Assembly (NCBI RefSeq): GCF_000177195.2 | Contig: NC_015953.1 | Span: 620,001-684,000 of the forward strand | Length of the DNA stretch: 64,000 nt | Direction of reading: 5' to 3' | Source of the DNA: Streptomyces sp. SirexAA-E | GTDB lineage: Bacteria; Actinomycetota; Actinomycetes; Streptomycetales; Streptomycetaceae | In this document: positions 7,805 through 17,303 of the stretch, piece after piece | How positions within the stretch are numbered: position 1 is the stretch's first letter | Layout: each line of letters begins with the position of its first letter | Notes under the pieces: generated by a model | What the model saw: the letters and a program-made list of their open reading frames with translations, nothing else | What the model was told of the DNA's origin: nothing | Database searches by the model: none | Position numbers and translations under genes: made by a program

Positions 7805-9994
7805 TCAGCCCGCCTCTCCGCGACGGCCCCCGGGCCGGGTCGGCTCGGTGGCGTCGCGGATGCTGTCGCGCGCGGCCGCCGCGACGGCTTCGGCGGTGAT
7901 GCCGAACTCCTTGTAGAGCCGCTCGTAGTCGGCGGAGGCGCCGTAGCGTTCGAGGCTCACGATGCGGCCCGCGTCGCCGACCACCTCGCGCCAGCCCTGA
8001 CCGACGGCGGCCTCGACGCTGACCCGGGCACGCACGGCGGGCGGCAGCACCTCGTCCTGGTAGGACAGGGGCTGTTCGGCGAACCATTCACGGCAGGGCA
8101 TGGAGACCACCCGGACGGCCAGCCCCTCGCCGGTGAGAGCCGCCCGGGCCTCCAGGGCGATGTGCACCTCGGAGCCCGTCGCCACCAGGATGACGTCGGG
8201 CTCGGGCTCGGACCCCCCGGCCAGCACGTACGCGCCGCGGGCCGCGCCCTCGGCGGACGCGAGGGTGCCGTCCTCGCGGTCGAGCACCGGCAGGTTCTGG
8301 CGGGTCAGGACGAGTCCGGTGGGGCGGTCGGTGTGCTCCAGGGCCATCCGCCAGCAGACGGTGGTCTCGTTGGCGTCGGCCGGGCGTACGACGTCCAGGC
8401 CGGGGATCGCGCGCAGTGCGGCGAGGTGCTCGACGGGCTGGTGGGTGGGGCCGTCCTCGCCGAGGCCGATCGAGTCGTGGGTCCAGACGTAGGTGACCGG
8501 GAGGTTCATCAGGGCGGCGAGGCGGACGGCGGGCCGCATGTAGTCGCTGAACGTCAGGAAGGTGCCGCCGTAGGGCCGCGTCAGGCTCTGCAGGGCGATG
8601 CCGTTGAGTACGGCGCCCATGGCGTGTTCGCGGATGCCGAAGTGGAGGGTCCGGCCGTAGGGGTTGCCGGAGAACTCCTCGGTCTGGCGGTTCTCCGGGA
8701 TGAAGGACGGCTCGCCCTCCATGGTGGTGTTGTTGCTGCCGGCCAGGTCCGCGGAGCCGCCCCACAGCTCCGGCAGCACCGGGGCGAGGGCGGTGAGCAC
8801 CTCGCCGGACGCCTTGCGGGTGGCCATGCCCTTCGGGTCGGCGGCGAACACGGGCAGGGCGTCCGTCCAGCCGTCGGGCAGCTTCTGCTCCGTCAGCCGG
8901 TCGAGCAGGCGGGCACGCTCGGGGTTGGCCTTCCGCCAGTCCTCGTACCGCGGTGTCCAGCGCTCCCGTGCCGCCCGGCCGCGCTCCTTGACCTCGCGGG
9001 TGTGGGCCAGGACCTCGTCCTCGACGGCGAAGGACACCTCCGGGTCGAAGCCGAGGAGCCGCTTGGTGCCCGCGACCTCCTCGTCGCCGAGGGCCGAGCC
9101 GTGGGCCTTGCCGGTGTTCCGCTTGGTGGGGGCGGGCCAGCCGATGATGGTACGCAGCATGATCAGGGACGGCCGGGACCGCTCCCGCTTGGCCGCCTCG
9201 ACGGCGGCCAGCAGCGCGTCGACGTCCTCGACGTAGTCCCCCGTGCGCATCCAGTCCACCGTCTGCACGTGCCAGCCGTACGCGGCGTAGCGGGCCGGGA
9301 CGTCCTCGCTGAAGGAGATGTCGGTGTCGTCCTCGATGGAGATGTGGTTCGAGTCGTAGAACGCCACGAGGTTGCCGAGCTGCTGGTGACCGGCCAGGGA
9401 CGCGGCCTCGGACGCGACGCCCTCCATCATGTCGCCGTCGGAGGCCAGCACGTACACGTGGTGGTCGAAGGGGCTGGTGCCCGGCGCCGCGTCCGGGTCG
9501 AGGAGGCCGCGTTCGCGGCGTCCCGCCATCGCCATGCCGACGGCGGAGCCCATGCCCTGGCCCAGCGGGCCGGTGGTGATCTCCACGCCCCGGGTGTGCC
9601 GGTACTCCGGGTGTCCGGGGGTCGCCGAACCCCAGGTCCGCAGGGCCTCCAGGTCCTTCATCTCCAGGCCGTAGCCGGCCAGGTAGAGCTGGATGTAGAG
9701 GGTGAGGCTGGTGTGACCGCAGGACAGGACGAAACGGTCCCTGCCCAGCCACTGGTCGTCGGTGGGGTCGTGTCGCATGACCTGCTGGAAGAGCAGGTAG
9801 GCGAGGGGGGCCAGGCTCATGGCCGTACCGGGGTGTCCGTTGCCGGTCTTCTGCACGGCGTCGGCGGCCAGCACCCGGACGGTGTCCACCGCGCGCAGGT
9901 CCACCTCGCTCCACCCCGCCTCGTCGGCCACCGGACGGGCGAGCCCGGGGTCGCGGGATGCGGTGATGCCGGAAGAGGGTTGCTGAGGTGCCAT
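7805..9994 (-). CDS. tkt: Transketolase
   Basis: Thiamine-diphosphate enzyme of the non-oxidative pentose phosphate pathway, moving two-carbon ketol units between sugar phosphates; cytoplasmic. 729 residues, slightly longer than the usual 660-700 because of a roughly 25-residue N-terminal extension. Motifs in order: [23 protein letters not shown], the ThDP/Mg motif GDGDMMEG-like segment ([12 protein letters not shown] ... NHISIEDD), [26 protein letters not shown] and RPADANET. The ATG at 9994 has GGGAG about 10 nt upstream. It stands alone, not in a tal-zwf operon, so it may be a second, differently regulated isoenzyme; that is inference. Confidence 0.95.
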   Translation of the reverse strand: MAPQQPSSGITASRDPGLARPVADEAGWSEVDLRAVDTVRVLAADAVQKTGNGHPGTAMSLAPLAYLLFQQVMRHDPTDDQWLGRDRFVLSCGHTSLTLYIQLYLAGYGLEMKDLEALRTWGSATPGHPEYRHTRGVEITTGPLGQGMGSAVGMAMAGRRERGLLDPDAAPGTSPFDHHVYVLASDGDMMEGVASEAASLAGHQQLGNLVAFYDSNHISIEDDTDISFSEDVPARYAAYGWHVQTVDWMRTGDYVEDVDALLAAVEAAKRERSRPSLIMLRTIIGWPAPTKRNTGKAHGSALGDEEVAGTKRLLGFDPEVSFAVEDEVLAHTREVKERGRAARERWTPRYEDWRKANPERARLLDRLTEQKLPDGWTDALPVFAADPKGMATRKASGEVLTALAPVLPELWGGSADLAGSNNTTMEGEPSFIPENRQTEEFSGNPYGRTLHFGIREHAMGAVLNGIALQSLTRPYGGTFLTFSDYMRPAVRLAALMNLPVTYVWTHDSIGLGEDGPTHQPVEHLAALRAIPGLDVVRPADANETTVCWRMALEHTDRPTGLVLTRQNLPVLDREDGTLASAEGAARGAYVLAGGSEPEPDVILVATGSEVHIALEARAALTGEGLAVRVVSMPCREWFAEQPLSYQDEVLPPAVRARVSVEAAVGQGWREVVGDAGRIVSLERYGASADYERLYKEFGITAEAVAAAARDSIRDATEPTRPGGRRGEAG

Positions 9995-10223
9995 CGGTGT
10001 TCGTCTCCCTCGAGATGTCGCTGTGTCGCTTCTCGGTTCGTGGAACCGGCCCAAACGCCTCGTTCCCTCTTTGGCATCCTCGATTCGTTCCGGCCGCCCC
10101 GCATCCCGTGACGGCGGCGACGGCGCGGTGCGGCCGTGCCGCTCAGGGGGCGGACCGCGTCGGCCGTGCAGGTTTGCGGATACACCGGGTCGGGCGGGTG
10201 AGCGGTGTGGCAGAGTCGTCCGC

Positions 10224-11948
10224 GTGGACGAGCTTCGGCCCCAGGACCCCTCGCACATCGGCGCTTACGCGCTCCTCGCCCGGCTGGGCGCGGGCGGCAT
10301 GGGACTGGTGTTCCTCGGCCGGTCCCCGGGCGGGCGCCTGGTCGCGGTGAAGGTGATCCGTGCCGAGATCAGTGATCACCCTGAGGCCCTGGCCCGGTTC
10401 CGGCGGGAGGTCGCCACCGTCCGGACCGTGCGCGGCAACTGCACCGCGCAGCTGGTCGACGCCTCGCTCGACACCCCGCCCTACTGGCTGGCCACCGAGT
10501 ACGTCGCGGGGCCCACGCTGCGCCAGGCGGTGGAGGCGGCCGGGCCCCTCCCGCCCGGCAGCGCCGTACGGCTGCTCGCCGCGCTCGCCGAGGGCCTGGT
10601 GGCCGTGCACGCGCACGGGGTCACCCACCGGGACCTCAAGCCGCAGAACGTGATCCTCGCCCCGCAGGGACCGCAGCTGATCGACTTCGGGATCGCCCGG
10701 GGCCTCGACCAGACGGTGCTCACCCGTGAGGGGATGGCGTCGGGGACCCCGGGGTTCGCCGCGCCGGAGGTGGTGCGGTTCAACGAGGCGGGGCCGGCGG
10801 CGGACGTCTTCGCGCTGGGGGCCACGCTCGCGTACACGGCGACGGGCCGCCCTCCGTACGGCACCGGCGACCCGGCGGTGGTGAGTTACCGGGCCGTGCA
10901 CGAGGACATCGACCTCGCCGGGGTGGAGCCCTCGCTCGCCGCCCTGATCCGGGACTGCGTCGCCAAGGACCCCGCGCACCGGCCGGACCCGGCGACGGTG
11001 ATCGCGCGGTGCGCGGTGGACTCGGCCCTCGCGATGGACCCTCACTACCGTGCGCTGGCGCTGGAGCGGGCCGACAGGCCCGTGCCCGCGGGAGGGCTCG
11101 CGGCCACCGCGCTCCTGCCGGGCCACCCGGCGACGGGCCGGGCGCCCGCACCGTCCGAGGACGCGCCCGCACCGCCGGAGGACGCGTCCGTCCCGCCCGG
11201 GAGCGACCTGGGCCCGACCCCCTACGACCGGGCCGGGCGTGCGCGGCGCCGGGGGCTCCGGGCGGCGCTGGCCTGCGCGGTGGCGGGCGCCGTCGCGGTG
11301 ACGGCCTGGCAGCTGTCGGAACCGGACGGCGGGGACACCGGTGGGGGCGGATCCGGGGCGGCCTCGCCCACCGGCGGCACGGCCGTGTCCCCAAAGCCCA
11401 CCGGCGGCGCCTCCGCCGGCCCACCGGACCACATCGTCGACGACCGTGTCTCGCAGGACCGCTGGACGCTGTCCGAGGATCCGGCCGAGGCCGCCCAGGG
11501 CATGGGCTCCTGCGACCTGAGCCGGCTGTCCGTGGCGACCGGTCTGCCCGGGAACCTCCAGTCTTCCGTCGGGCACACCACGGGGTCGGACACGGCGACG
11601 GTGACCCTGCGACCGGGGAAGGCCGCGAAGGGCGAGCGGGCGCCCTACTACGTGGCGGTGGGAGTGCGGCCCCCGCACGGCACCGACCGGGCCACGGGCC
11701 GGCCCACCGAGGCCGTCAGCGAGGGCATCGGCTTCACCAGCAAGCCGGTGGACATCTTCTCCGGCGGGTCCCCCGACGGCACCCTCTCCTTCCGCTACCC
11801 CGACGACTTCCGGGGCCACTTCGCCGACCGGACGGTCGAGGCACTGCCGGTGGGTGACGACCGTGGGGACTGGACGGTGGTGCTGTACCACGTCGAGGGC
11901 GGGCCCACCGAGTACACCTCCGTCGCGTGCAACGGCTTCCACGCCTGA
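10224..11948 (+). CDS. Membrane Ser/Thr protein kinase (Hanks type)
   Basis: Receptor-like kinase, 574 residues. The kinase domain covers about 12-275: glycine loop LGAGGMGLVFLG, catalytic Lys43 (VAVKVI), active-site HRDLKPQN with Asp137, DFGIARG and the GTPGFAAPE activation segment. A Pro/Ala-rich juxtamembrane stretch leads to one membrane helix near 346-364 (LACAVAGAVAVTAWQL). The roughly 200-residue outer part has no PASTA repeats and matches nothing I recognise. GTG 10224 is chosen because it is the first start giving the short VDELRPQDPSHIGAY lead typical of this class; the ribosome site is weak. It is divergent from tkt, and a phosphatase gene follows. Confidence 0.9.
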   Translation: MDELRPQDPSHIGAYALLARLGAGGMGLVFLGRSPGGRLVAVKVIRAEISDHPEALARFRREVATVRTVRGNCTAQLVDASLDTPPYWLATEYVAGPTLRQAVEAAGPLPPGSAVRLLAALAEGLVAVHAHGVTHRDLKPQNVILAPQGPQLIDFGIARGLDQTVLTREGMASGTPGFAAPEVVRFNEAGPAADVFALGATLAYTATGRPPYGTGDPAVVSYRAVHEDIDLAGVEPSLAALIRDCVAKDPAHRPDPATVIARCAVDSALAMDPHYRALALERADRPVPAGGLAATALLPGHPATGRAPAPSEDAPAPPEDASVPPGSDLGPTPYDRAGRARRRGLRAALACAVAGAVAVTAWQLSEPDGGDTGGGGSGAASPTGGTAVSPKPTGGASAGPPDHIVDDRVSQDRWTLSEDPAEAAQGMGSCDLSRLSVATGLPGNLQSSVGHTTGSDTATVTLRPGKAAKGERAPYYVAVGVRPPHGTDRATGRPTEAVSEGIGFTSKPVDIFSGGSPDGTLSFRYPDDFRGHFADRTVEALPVGDDRGDWTVVLYHVEGGPTEYTSVACNGFHA

Positions 11949-11984
11949 TCCTGGCCGGCGGGCCTGTTCCGGGAGGCCGGTGAG

Positions 11985-12022
11985 GGCCGTCCCCCGGGGT
12001 GTCCCGAGCGGCGGGGACGGCC
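11985..12022 (+). terminator. Hairpin terminator after kinase gene
   Basis: Perfect 10-bp stem GGCCGTCCCC (11985-11994) with GGGGACGGCC (12013-12022) and an 18-nt loop, starting 37 bp after the kinase stop. Confidence 0.6.
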
Positions 12023-12130
12023 GGGCGGATGAATGATGGGGCTCAGGCAGCGGTGCCGCGGGTGCCGGCCCGGCTCCCCCGCCGGACGGCACGTCCGCGC
12101 TCCGACCCCGAACCGGAAGGGCATGAGCGC

Positions 12131-12259
12131 ATGACCTCCCAGACCGCTTCCCGCGCGGCGGACCGCGTACCGCCCGCCGGGGCGCCGTCCCCCGGCGCTC
12201 CGGCGGGCGGAGGAGCCCATGGGGGCACCGGGGCGGTCCCGGCGGGAGCCGCCCGGTGA
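12131..12259 (+). CDS. Possible 42-residue leader ORF coupled to the phosphatase gene
   Basis: Short open frame from ATG 12131 with a good GGAAGGG ribosome site about 9 nt upstream. It encodes MTSQTASRAADRV followed by a Gly/Ala/Pro-rich tail. Its TGA (12257-12259) overlaps the GTG of the next gene as GTGA, a usual mark of translational coupling. The phosphatase gene itself has only a weak ribosome site, so this ORF could load ribosomes for it. The composition is low-complexity and it may be no more than the leader of the mRNA. No domain recognised. Confidence 0.35.
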   Translation: MTSQTASRAADRVPPAGAPSPGAPAGGGAHGGTGAVPAGAAR

Positions 12260-14109
12260 ACGGCGAGGACAGCGCGCCGGAGATCGGTTTCATGCGGGCC
12301 GTGTTCGACAGCCTGGGGGCGGGGGTCTTCGTCATCGACCCCACCGGCCGGCTCACCACGGCGAACCCGCGTGCGCGGCGGCTCCTCGGCCGTTCGCGCG
12401 AGAACCTGCTCGGCTCGGACATGCACGATCTGCTGCACCGGGGGTCGGACGGCGGCGAGGTGCCGCGGGGCCGGTGCCCCATGCTGACCGTGCTCGACGA
12501 CGGCCAGCCCAACGAGGGGAGCGAGGAGTTCCTGCTGCGGGGGGACGGCAGCCTCCTGCCGATCATCTGGGCGGCCACCCCGCTGCGGCACGACGGTGCC
12601 ACGGAGGGCGCGGTGATCGTCTTCCACGACTTCAGCCTGCACCGTGACGCCGCCCAGCAGACCGCGGCCCACCTGGCGGCCCTGGAGGGGCTCACCGCCC
12701 GGCTGTCCATGGTGGCCGAGGTCTCCACGGTCCTGATCTCCACCATGGACATGTCCAACATGCTCAACCGGCTGGCCGGACTGCTGGTGCCGGACATGGG
12801 TGACTGGGCGGCGGTGGACGTCCGTACGCCGGGGCAGACGGGCGAGTTGCAGCGCGTCGCCGTGCACGCCCTCGGTGGCCACGCGGCGGCCCGGTCGCTC
12901 ACGGGCCCGCTGCCGCCGCTCCCGGAGTCCTCCCGCTCGGCGCTGGCACGGGCACTGCGGAGCGCGCAGCCCGTCGTCCTGGACGCGGACGCGCTCGCGG
13001 AGCGGCCGGAGGCGCCCCTCGACGTCGCCCACCGGGAGCTCTTCGAGCGTCTGGGCGGCACCAGTGCCGTCGTGGTGCCGCTGCACACCCGGCGGCAGGT
13101 GTTCGGCGCGCTGACGGTGGCCCGCACCGCACCCGGGTCCTCCTACTCCGAGGCCGAACTCCTCGTACTGGCGGACCTGGCCCGGCGGGCCGGGCTGGTG
13201 ATGGAGGGTGCCGAACTCTTCGAGCAGCAGCGCCACGTGGCGGAGACGATGCAGCGCCAGCTCCTCACCCCGCTGCCGCAGGTCGGCAACCTGAGGATGG
13301 CGGCCCGCTACCTGCCCGCCCAGAGCGCCGCCGAGATCGGCGGGGACTGGTACGACTCGTTCCTGCTCGGCGACGGCGTCCTGACGATGGTGATCGGGGA
13401 CGTGGTGGGGCACGACCTGAAGGCCGCCGCGCACATGGCCGAGGTCCGCAACATGTTGCGTGCCCTGGCGTGGGACCGTACGGAACCGCCCAGCCTGATC
13501 ATGCGCCGCCTGGACGAGGCCATGACCCACACCAGCGACGCGCCGATGGCCACCTGTGTCTTCTCCCGTATCGAGGGCCCGGAGGAAGGGCCCTGGCGGC
13601 TGCACTGGGTCAACGCCGGGCACCCTCCGCCCCTCCTGATCACTGCGGACGGCCACACCCGTTTCCTGGAGGAAGGCCACGGCCCGCTGCTCGGTCTCAG
13701 CTCCGCCCTGCACATGGGTCTGGGCTGGCCGAACGCGCACGCGGACCTTCCGGCCCGGTCCACGCTCCTGCTCTACACCGACGGCCTCGTCGAGAGCCGC
13801 TCCCGTGACATCGAGGCCGGTCTCGCGACACTGCGCCGGCACGCGGCCGCCCTGGCCCGCCGCGACATCGAGGAGTTCCTCGACGAGCTCCTCGCCCGTA
13901 TCGGGCCCAGCGGGGACGACGTCGCGCTGCTGGCGCTGCGCATCCCGCCCGCGGGGACGGAGGACGAGCCACCGCGGCAGCACGCGCACAGCCCCGCCGC
14001 CGCCAACCGCAGCGCCCCCGGCTCCCGTGTCGAGGACACGCCCGTCCGGGACACCTCCGAACCGGAGCATCCCGCACCCGGCGGGCCCCCGGCGGACGAC
14101 CCGGCCTGA
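12256..14109 (+). CDS. PAS-GAF-PP2C (SpoIIE/RsbU-type) phosphatase
   Basis: Cytoplasmic sensor phosphatase of 617 residues, of the kind that dephosphorylates anti-sigma-factor antagonists in partner-switching circuits. PAS domain at about 10-130 (FMRAVFDSLGAGVFVIDPTGRL, then FHDFSLHRDA). GAF-like domain at about 145-310. The PP2C-type domain runs from about 330 to 560, with metal-binding aspartates in AAEIGGDWYDSFLL and MVIGDVVGHDLKAA, the VNAGHPPPLL segment and LLYTDGLVESR. The last 50 or so residues are Pro/Ala-rich and likely disordered. Hundreds of such proteins occur in Streptomyces, so the partner is unknown; the kinase gene just upstream is a natural candidate for cross-talk, but nothing in the sequence proves it. 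Confidence 0.9.
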   Translation: MNGEDSAPEIGFMRAVFDSLGAGVFVIDPTGRLTTANPRARRLLGRSRENLLGSDMHDLLHRGSDGGEVPRGRCPMLTVLDDGQPNEGSEEFLLRGDGSLLPIIWAATPLRHDGATEGAVIVFHDFSLHRDAAQQTAAHLAALEGLTARLSMVAEVSTVLISTMDMSNMLNRLAGLLVPDMGDWAAVDVRTPGQTGELQRVAVHALGGHAAARSLTGPLPPLPESSRSALARALRSAQPVVLDADALAERPEAPLDVAHRELFERLGGTSAVVVPLHTRRQVFGALTVARTAPGSSYSEAELLVLADLARRAGLVMEGAELFEQQRHVAETMQRQLLTPLPQVGNLRMAARYLPAQSAAEIGGDWYDSFLLGDGVLTMVIGDVVGHDLKAAAHMAEVRNMLRALAWDRTEPPSLIMRRLDEAMTHTSDAPMATCVFSRIEGPEEGPWRLHWVNAGHPPPLLITADGHTRFLEEGHGPLLGLSSALHMGLGWPNAHADLPARSTLLLYTDGLVESRSRDIEAGLATLRRHAAALARRDIEEFLDELLARIGPSGDDVALLALRIPPAGTEDEPPRQHAHSPAAANRSAPGSRVEDTPVRDTSEPEHPAPGGPPADDPA

Positions 14110-14250
14110 CGGGCGTCCGGCTCCGGTCAGGGGTTGCCTGCCACCGCCGCGTCGGTGGAGCCGGTGCCGTCCGCCTGCTCGCAGGCTCCGTCGTCGGTGG
14201 GCACGGGATCCGTCCGGGGGCGCCCGGCTCACGGACCGCTCGGGGCCTTC

Positions 14251-16206
14251 CTACGGCGCGTCGCGGAGCGCGGCGGCGAGTTCGGCGAGGTGACGTGCGA
14301 CGGGCCCGGCGGTGAGCAGTCCGCCGGCGCCGCCCTCCTCCGCCTTCGCCGGGGCGAGCGCGCGGGCGGCTCGCTCCATCGTGGCCCGGTCCGACACGGC
14401 GATGGCCGCCTGTGCCGTGAGGCACCACAGCGCTTCGAGGAGCAGGCCGGGAGGCGGGTCGGGCAGTCGGCGCAGGTGTGCGGCCGCCCGGTCGGGCGCG
14501 TCCCGCGCGAGCAGGACGAGGGGCGTGGCCCAGGGTGCGTAGGGCCCCCAGTCCGTGGAGGTGCCGTCCGGCGCGGGCCGGCCGTGCCGGACGCGCAGGC
14601 AGAGCAGGGCCAGCGGGAGCAGGCCTTCTTCGAGGCCGGGCATGCCGACGCCGTCGAGCTGGGCGGCCGCGTCCCTGTACGCCTCCTCCGCCGCCTGTTC
14701 GGGCCCGGTCGCGGCGAGGCGCAGGGCGCGGAACCACGTGGTGAACACCCCGGCGAGCGGGAGTTCGTGGTGTGCGGCCAGGCGGTCGACCGCCGTCGCG
14801 TGTTCCTCGGCTCCCTCGAAGTCGGCCAGCGCGCCGCGCGCCTGCATGCGGACGAGGTGGCCGAGCACCGTGTAGGTGGGCAGGTCGTGCCGGCCGGAGA
14901 GGGCGACGAGTTCGGCCCCCGTCGCGTCGCGGCGTGGGGAGAGGCCCGCTCGGTGGAAGGTCTGCATGAAGACGCCGTTGAGGGCGAACGCCAGCAGGGC
15001 CGGGTCGTCCAGGCGCCGTGCGATGTGTTCCGCCTGCCGGGCGGCCTGGGGCCCCCGGGCCGACCGGGTACCCCGCGACTCCAGGGCGATCGTGGCCAGC
15101 AGTCGGGCTCGCGCGGCCTCGTGCCGCCCGGGCGGGAGGTCCTTCAGCGTGCGCTCGGCCGCCGCGACCACGTCCGCCGCGTGCTGCGGGTCGTCGACAC
15201 GGGTCCAGATCGCCGGTACGTCGTAGGCGCCGATCACGCGGGCGGTCAGCTCCGCGTCGCCCAGCTCCTCGGCGGCCGTGACGGTGGCCGAACGGTGGCG
15301 GCGGGCGGCCTCCAGGCCGCCGCCGCCGGTCACGGCGAGGTTGCGCAGCAGCCCGACGGCCGACTCCAGCCGTGCCCGGGACCCGTGCCGCACGGTGCGG
15401 TCGTAGTCGGCCGCGGCGCCGGCCCATACCTGCTCGGCGGAGGTGTCCGGTTCCAGGCGGTGTTCCTGGGTGAGGATGTCCGCCTCCAGCCGGCGCAGCG
15501 CCGTACCGGGTTCGAGCCCGAGCCGGTCGACCAGGAGTCCACGCGCCCGGCGCAGTACGGCCAGCGCGTCGCCCTGCCGGCCGCTGCGGTACAGCGCGAG
15601 GGCCAGCAGCCGCCACCCCTCCTCGCGCCAGGGGTGCTCCGCCACGTGGGCGTCCAGGTCCGCCACCGCACGGGCCGCCTGCCCCAGGGCCAGCCGGGCC
15701 TCGCCCCGCCGCTCCACGGCGTGCAGCCTCAGCTCCCCCAGGCGGGCGCGCTCGGCCCGGGCCCATTCCTCCTCGGCGAAGTCGGCGAGGGCGGGCCCCC
15801 GCCAGGTGCCGAGGGCCTCGTCCAGCCGGGGCAGCGCCTCACGGGGCGGCAGCGCGGCGGTGTCGGCGAGCGCGTCCTCGAACCGCCGGCCGTCGACGGC
15901 GCCGGGCTCGGCCCGCAGGGCGTACCCCGGTCCTTCGGTGACCAGCAGCCGGGCCGGGGCGCGGGGCGGACGCTCGGGTTCGAGAGCGCGCCGCAGCGCG
16001 GACACGAAGGTGCGTACGGCGCCGACCCCGCCCGCCGGGGGCTCTGTCCACAGGTCCTCGACCAGGCGCGTGACCGGGACGACGCGTCCTTGGGCGATGA
16101 CCAGCCGGGCCAGTACCGCACGGTGGCGGGGTCCCTTCAGGTCGAGCGGGACCGCCCCGCCGTCCCAGGCGACCACCGGCCCCAGAATCCCGAACGAGAC
16201 GCTCAC
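14251..16206 (-). CDS. SARP/AfsR-family transcriptional regulator (BTAD plus TPR, no NB-ARC)
   Basis: DNA-binding activator, 651 residues. An OmpR-like winged helix (about 5-95: LGPVVAWDGG, GPRHRAVLARLVIAQGRVV, LVEDLWTEPP) is followed by the bacterial transcriptional activation domain (about 100-245: YALRAEPGAVDGRRFED, HPWREEGWRLLALALYRSGRQ, LGLEPGTALRRLE). The remaining 400 residues are Ala/Leu-rich helical repeats like TPRs; no P-loop is visible, so this is not an AfsR-type ATPase. GTG 16206 starts at the canonical MSVSFGILGP-type N-terminus. It is divergent from the hydrolase gene at 16322, and direct heptamer repeats lie between them. Confidence 0.88.
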   Translation of the reverse strand: MSVSFGILGPVVAWDGGAVPLDLKGPRHRAVLARLVIAQGRVVPVTRLVEDLWTEPPAGGVGAVRTFVSALRRALEPERPPRAPARLLVTEGPGYALRAEPGAVDGRRFEDALADTAALPPREALPRLDEALGTWRGPALADFAEEEWARAERARLGELRLHAVERRGEARLALGQAARAVADLDAHVAEHPWREEGWRLLALALYRSGRQGDALAVLRRARGLLVDRLGLEPGTALRRLEADILTQEHRLEPDTSAEQVWAGAAADYDRTVRHGSRARLESAVGLLRNLAVTGGGGLEAARRHRSATVTAAEELGDAELTARVIGAYDVPAIWTRVDDPQHAADVVAAAERTLKDLPPGRHEAARARLLATIALESRGTRSARGPQAARQAEHIARRLDDPALLAFALNGVFMQTFHRAGLSPRRDATGAELVALSGRHDLPTYTVLGHLVRMQARGALADFEGAEEHATAVDRLAAHHELPLAGVFTTWFRALRLAATGPEQAAEEAYRDAAAQLDGVGMPGLEEGLLPLALLCLRVRHGRPAPDGTSTDWGPYAPWATPLVLLARDAPDRAAAHLRRLPDPPPGLLLEALWCLTAQAAIAVSDRATMERAARALAPAKAEEGGAGGLLTAGPVARHLAELAAALRDAP

Positions 16207-16242
16207 TGCCCATGACCTGCTTTCTTTCCTGTGCCTGGTCAC

Positions 16243-16270
16243 GCTAGCGGTCGCTCATCGGATGCTCATC
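16243..16270. promoter_or_regulatory. Candidate SARP binding repeats
   Basis: GCTCATC at 16253-16259 and again at 16264-16270, exactly 11 bp start to start, with a weaker GCTAGCG at 16243. SARPs bind direct heptamers spaced one helical turn apart, and this pair sits in the divergent promoter of a SARP gene. Confidence 0.5.
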
Positions 16271-16321
16271 CGCGGCACCCAGGGTGGAGACACCTGCTCG
16301 TCGCGAGAAAAGAGTCTGATC

Positions 16322-17200
16322 ATGACACCCACCGGCACCGGCTTCGACTACCGGCGGATCACCGTCGCGGACGGGGTCGCCCTGAACACCGCCGTCATGG
16401 GTTCGGGCCCGGCGATCGTCCTGCTGCACGGCTTTCCGCAGACCCATCTGATGTGGCGGCACGTGGCCGCCGATCTCGCGGCCGACCACACCGTGATCTG
16501 CCCCGATCTGCGTGGCTACGGGGACAGCGACAAGCCTCTCGACACGGACGGCACCGTCTACTCCAAGCGCACCATGGCGGCGGACGTCGTCGCCCTGGCC
16601 GGAGCCCTGGGACACGAACGGTTCGCGCTCGCGGGACACGACCGGGGCGCCCTCGTCGCCTTCCGTACCGGCCTCGACCACCCCGGCCGCGTCACACACC
16701 TGGCCTCCCTCGACGTGCTGCCGACCCTCGACATGTGGGACGTGATGCACGGGGTCGGCGCGGCCGTCGGCTTCCACCTCTATCTCATGGCCCAGCCGCC
16801 GGGCCTGCCCGAGCAGATGATCGCCGCCGCCCCCGACGCGTTCTTCGGGTACTTCCTCGACCTGTGGAGCGGCTCCTCGGGTGCCGTTCCCGACGACATC
16901 CGGGCCGCGTACCTCAGGGCCTGCCGGGAAGCGGTGCCCTCGATCGTCGCCGACTACCGCGCCTCCGCCGGTATCGACATCGAGCACGACCAGGCTGACC
17001 GGGCGGCGGGCAACCGGCTGCGGATGCCGGTCACCGTGCTCCAGCAGGACTGGGGCGCGGCCCTCGGCTTCGAGGCCGCCGCCCTGTGGTCGCCCTGGGC
17101 GGCCGACCTGCACCACGCCACGGTCACCTGCGGTCACTTCATGGCCGAGGAGGACCCCGCCGAGGTCACCCGGAGCCTCCGGGCGCTCATGCGGCGCTGA
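16322..17200 (+). CDS. Alpha/beta hydrolase, haloacetate-dehalogenase/epoxide-hydrolase-like
   Basis: Alpha/beta-fold hydrolase of 292 residues with an Asp nucleophile. Oxyanion HGFPQTHLMW, then CPDLRGYGDSDKP, nucleophile Asp107 in AGHDRGALVAFR, and the catalytic His in CGHFMAEEDP. Overall order and the MAQPPGLPE loop resemble fluoroacetate dehalogenases. However, as I recall that family, the second carboxylate-binding Arg is Leu here (DRGAL), and the Trp after the halide-site His is also Leu (HLYLMAQ). So it may act on another halide or epoxide. ATG 16322 follows a short AT-richer stretch. It is divergent from the SARP gene, its likely regulator. Confidence 0.8.
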   Translation: MTPTGTGFDYRRITVADGVALNTAVMGSGPAIVLLHGFPQTHLMWRHVAADLAADHTVICPDLRGYGDSDKPLDTDGTVYSKRTMAADVVALAGALGHERFALAGHDRGALVAFRTGLDHPGRVTHLASLDVLPTLDMWDVMHGVGAAVGFHLYLMAQPPGLPEQMIAAAPDAFFGYFLDLWSGSSGAVPDDIRAAYLRACREAVPSIVADYRASAGIDIEHDQADRAAGNRLRMPVTVLQQDWGAALGFEAAALWSPWAADLHHATVTCGHFMAEEDPAEVTRSLRALMRR

Positions 17201-17303
17201 GGGCGGGCGGACCGGGGCCGCGCCCTCCGGCTCGGTGCGAGTCGGCGGGCCTGCGGCGTGGGATCTGACCTGGCGTCGGGCGGGTGGATCATAGTGGGGC
17301 GCT

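Noticed and set aside
7578-8087. N-terminal extension of the GH74 frame towards 8087
   Set aside because: It would run through the CebR operator, the transketolase terminator and the end of the transketolase gene, and would bury the signal peptide.
7694-10111. 805-codon plus-strand frame antisense to transketolase
   Set aside because: Shadow composition and no motif; transketolase is certain.
14141-14158. CCACCG/CGGTGG hairpin between the phosphatase and SARP genes
   Set aside because: Six-base stem, common by chance at this GC content; too weak to call a terminator.
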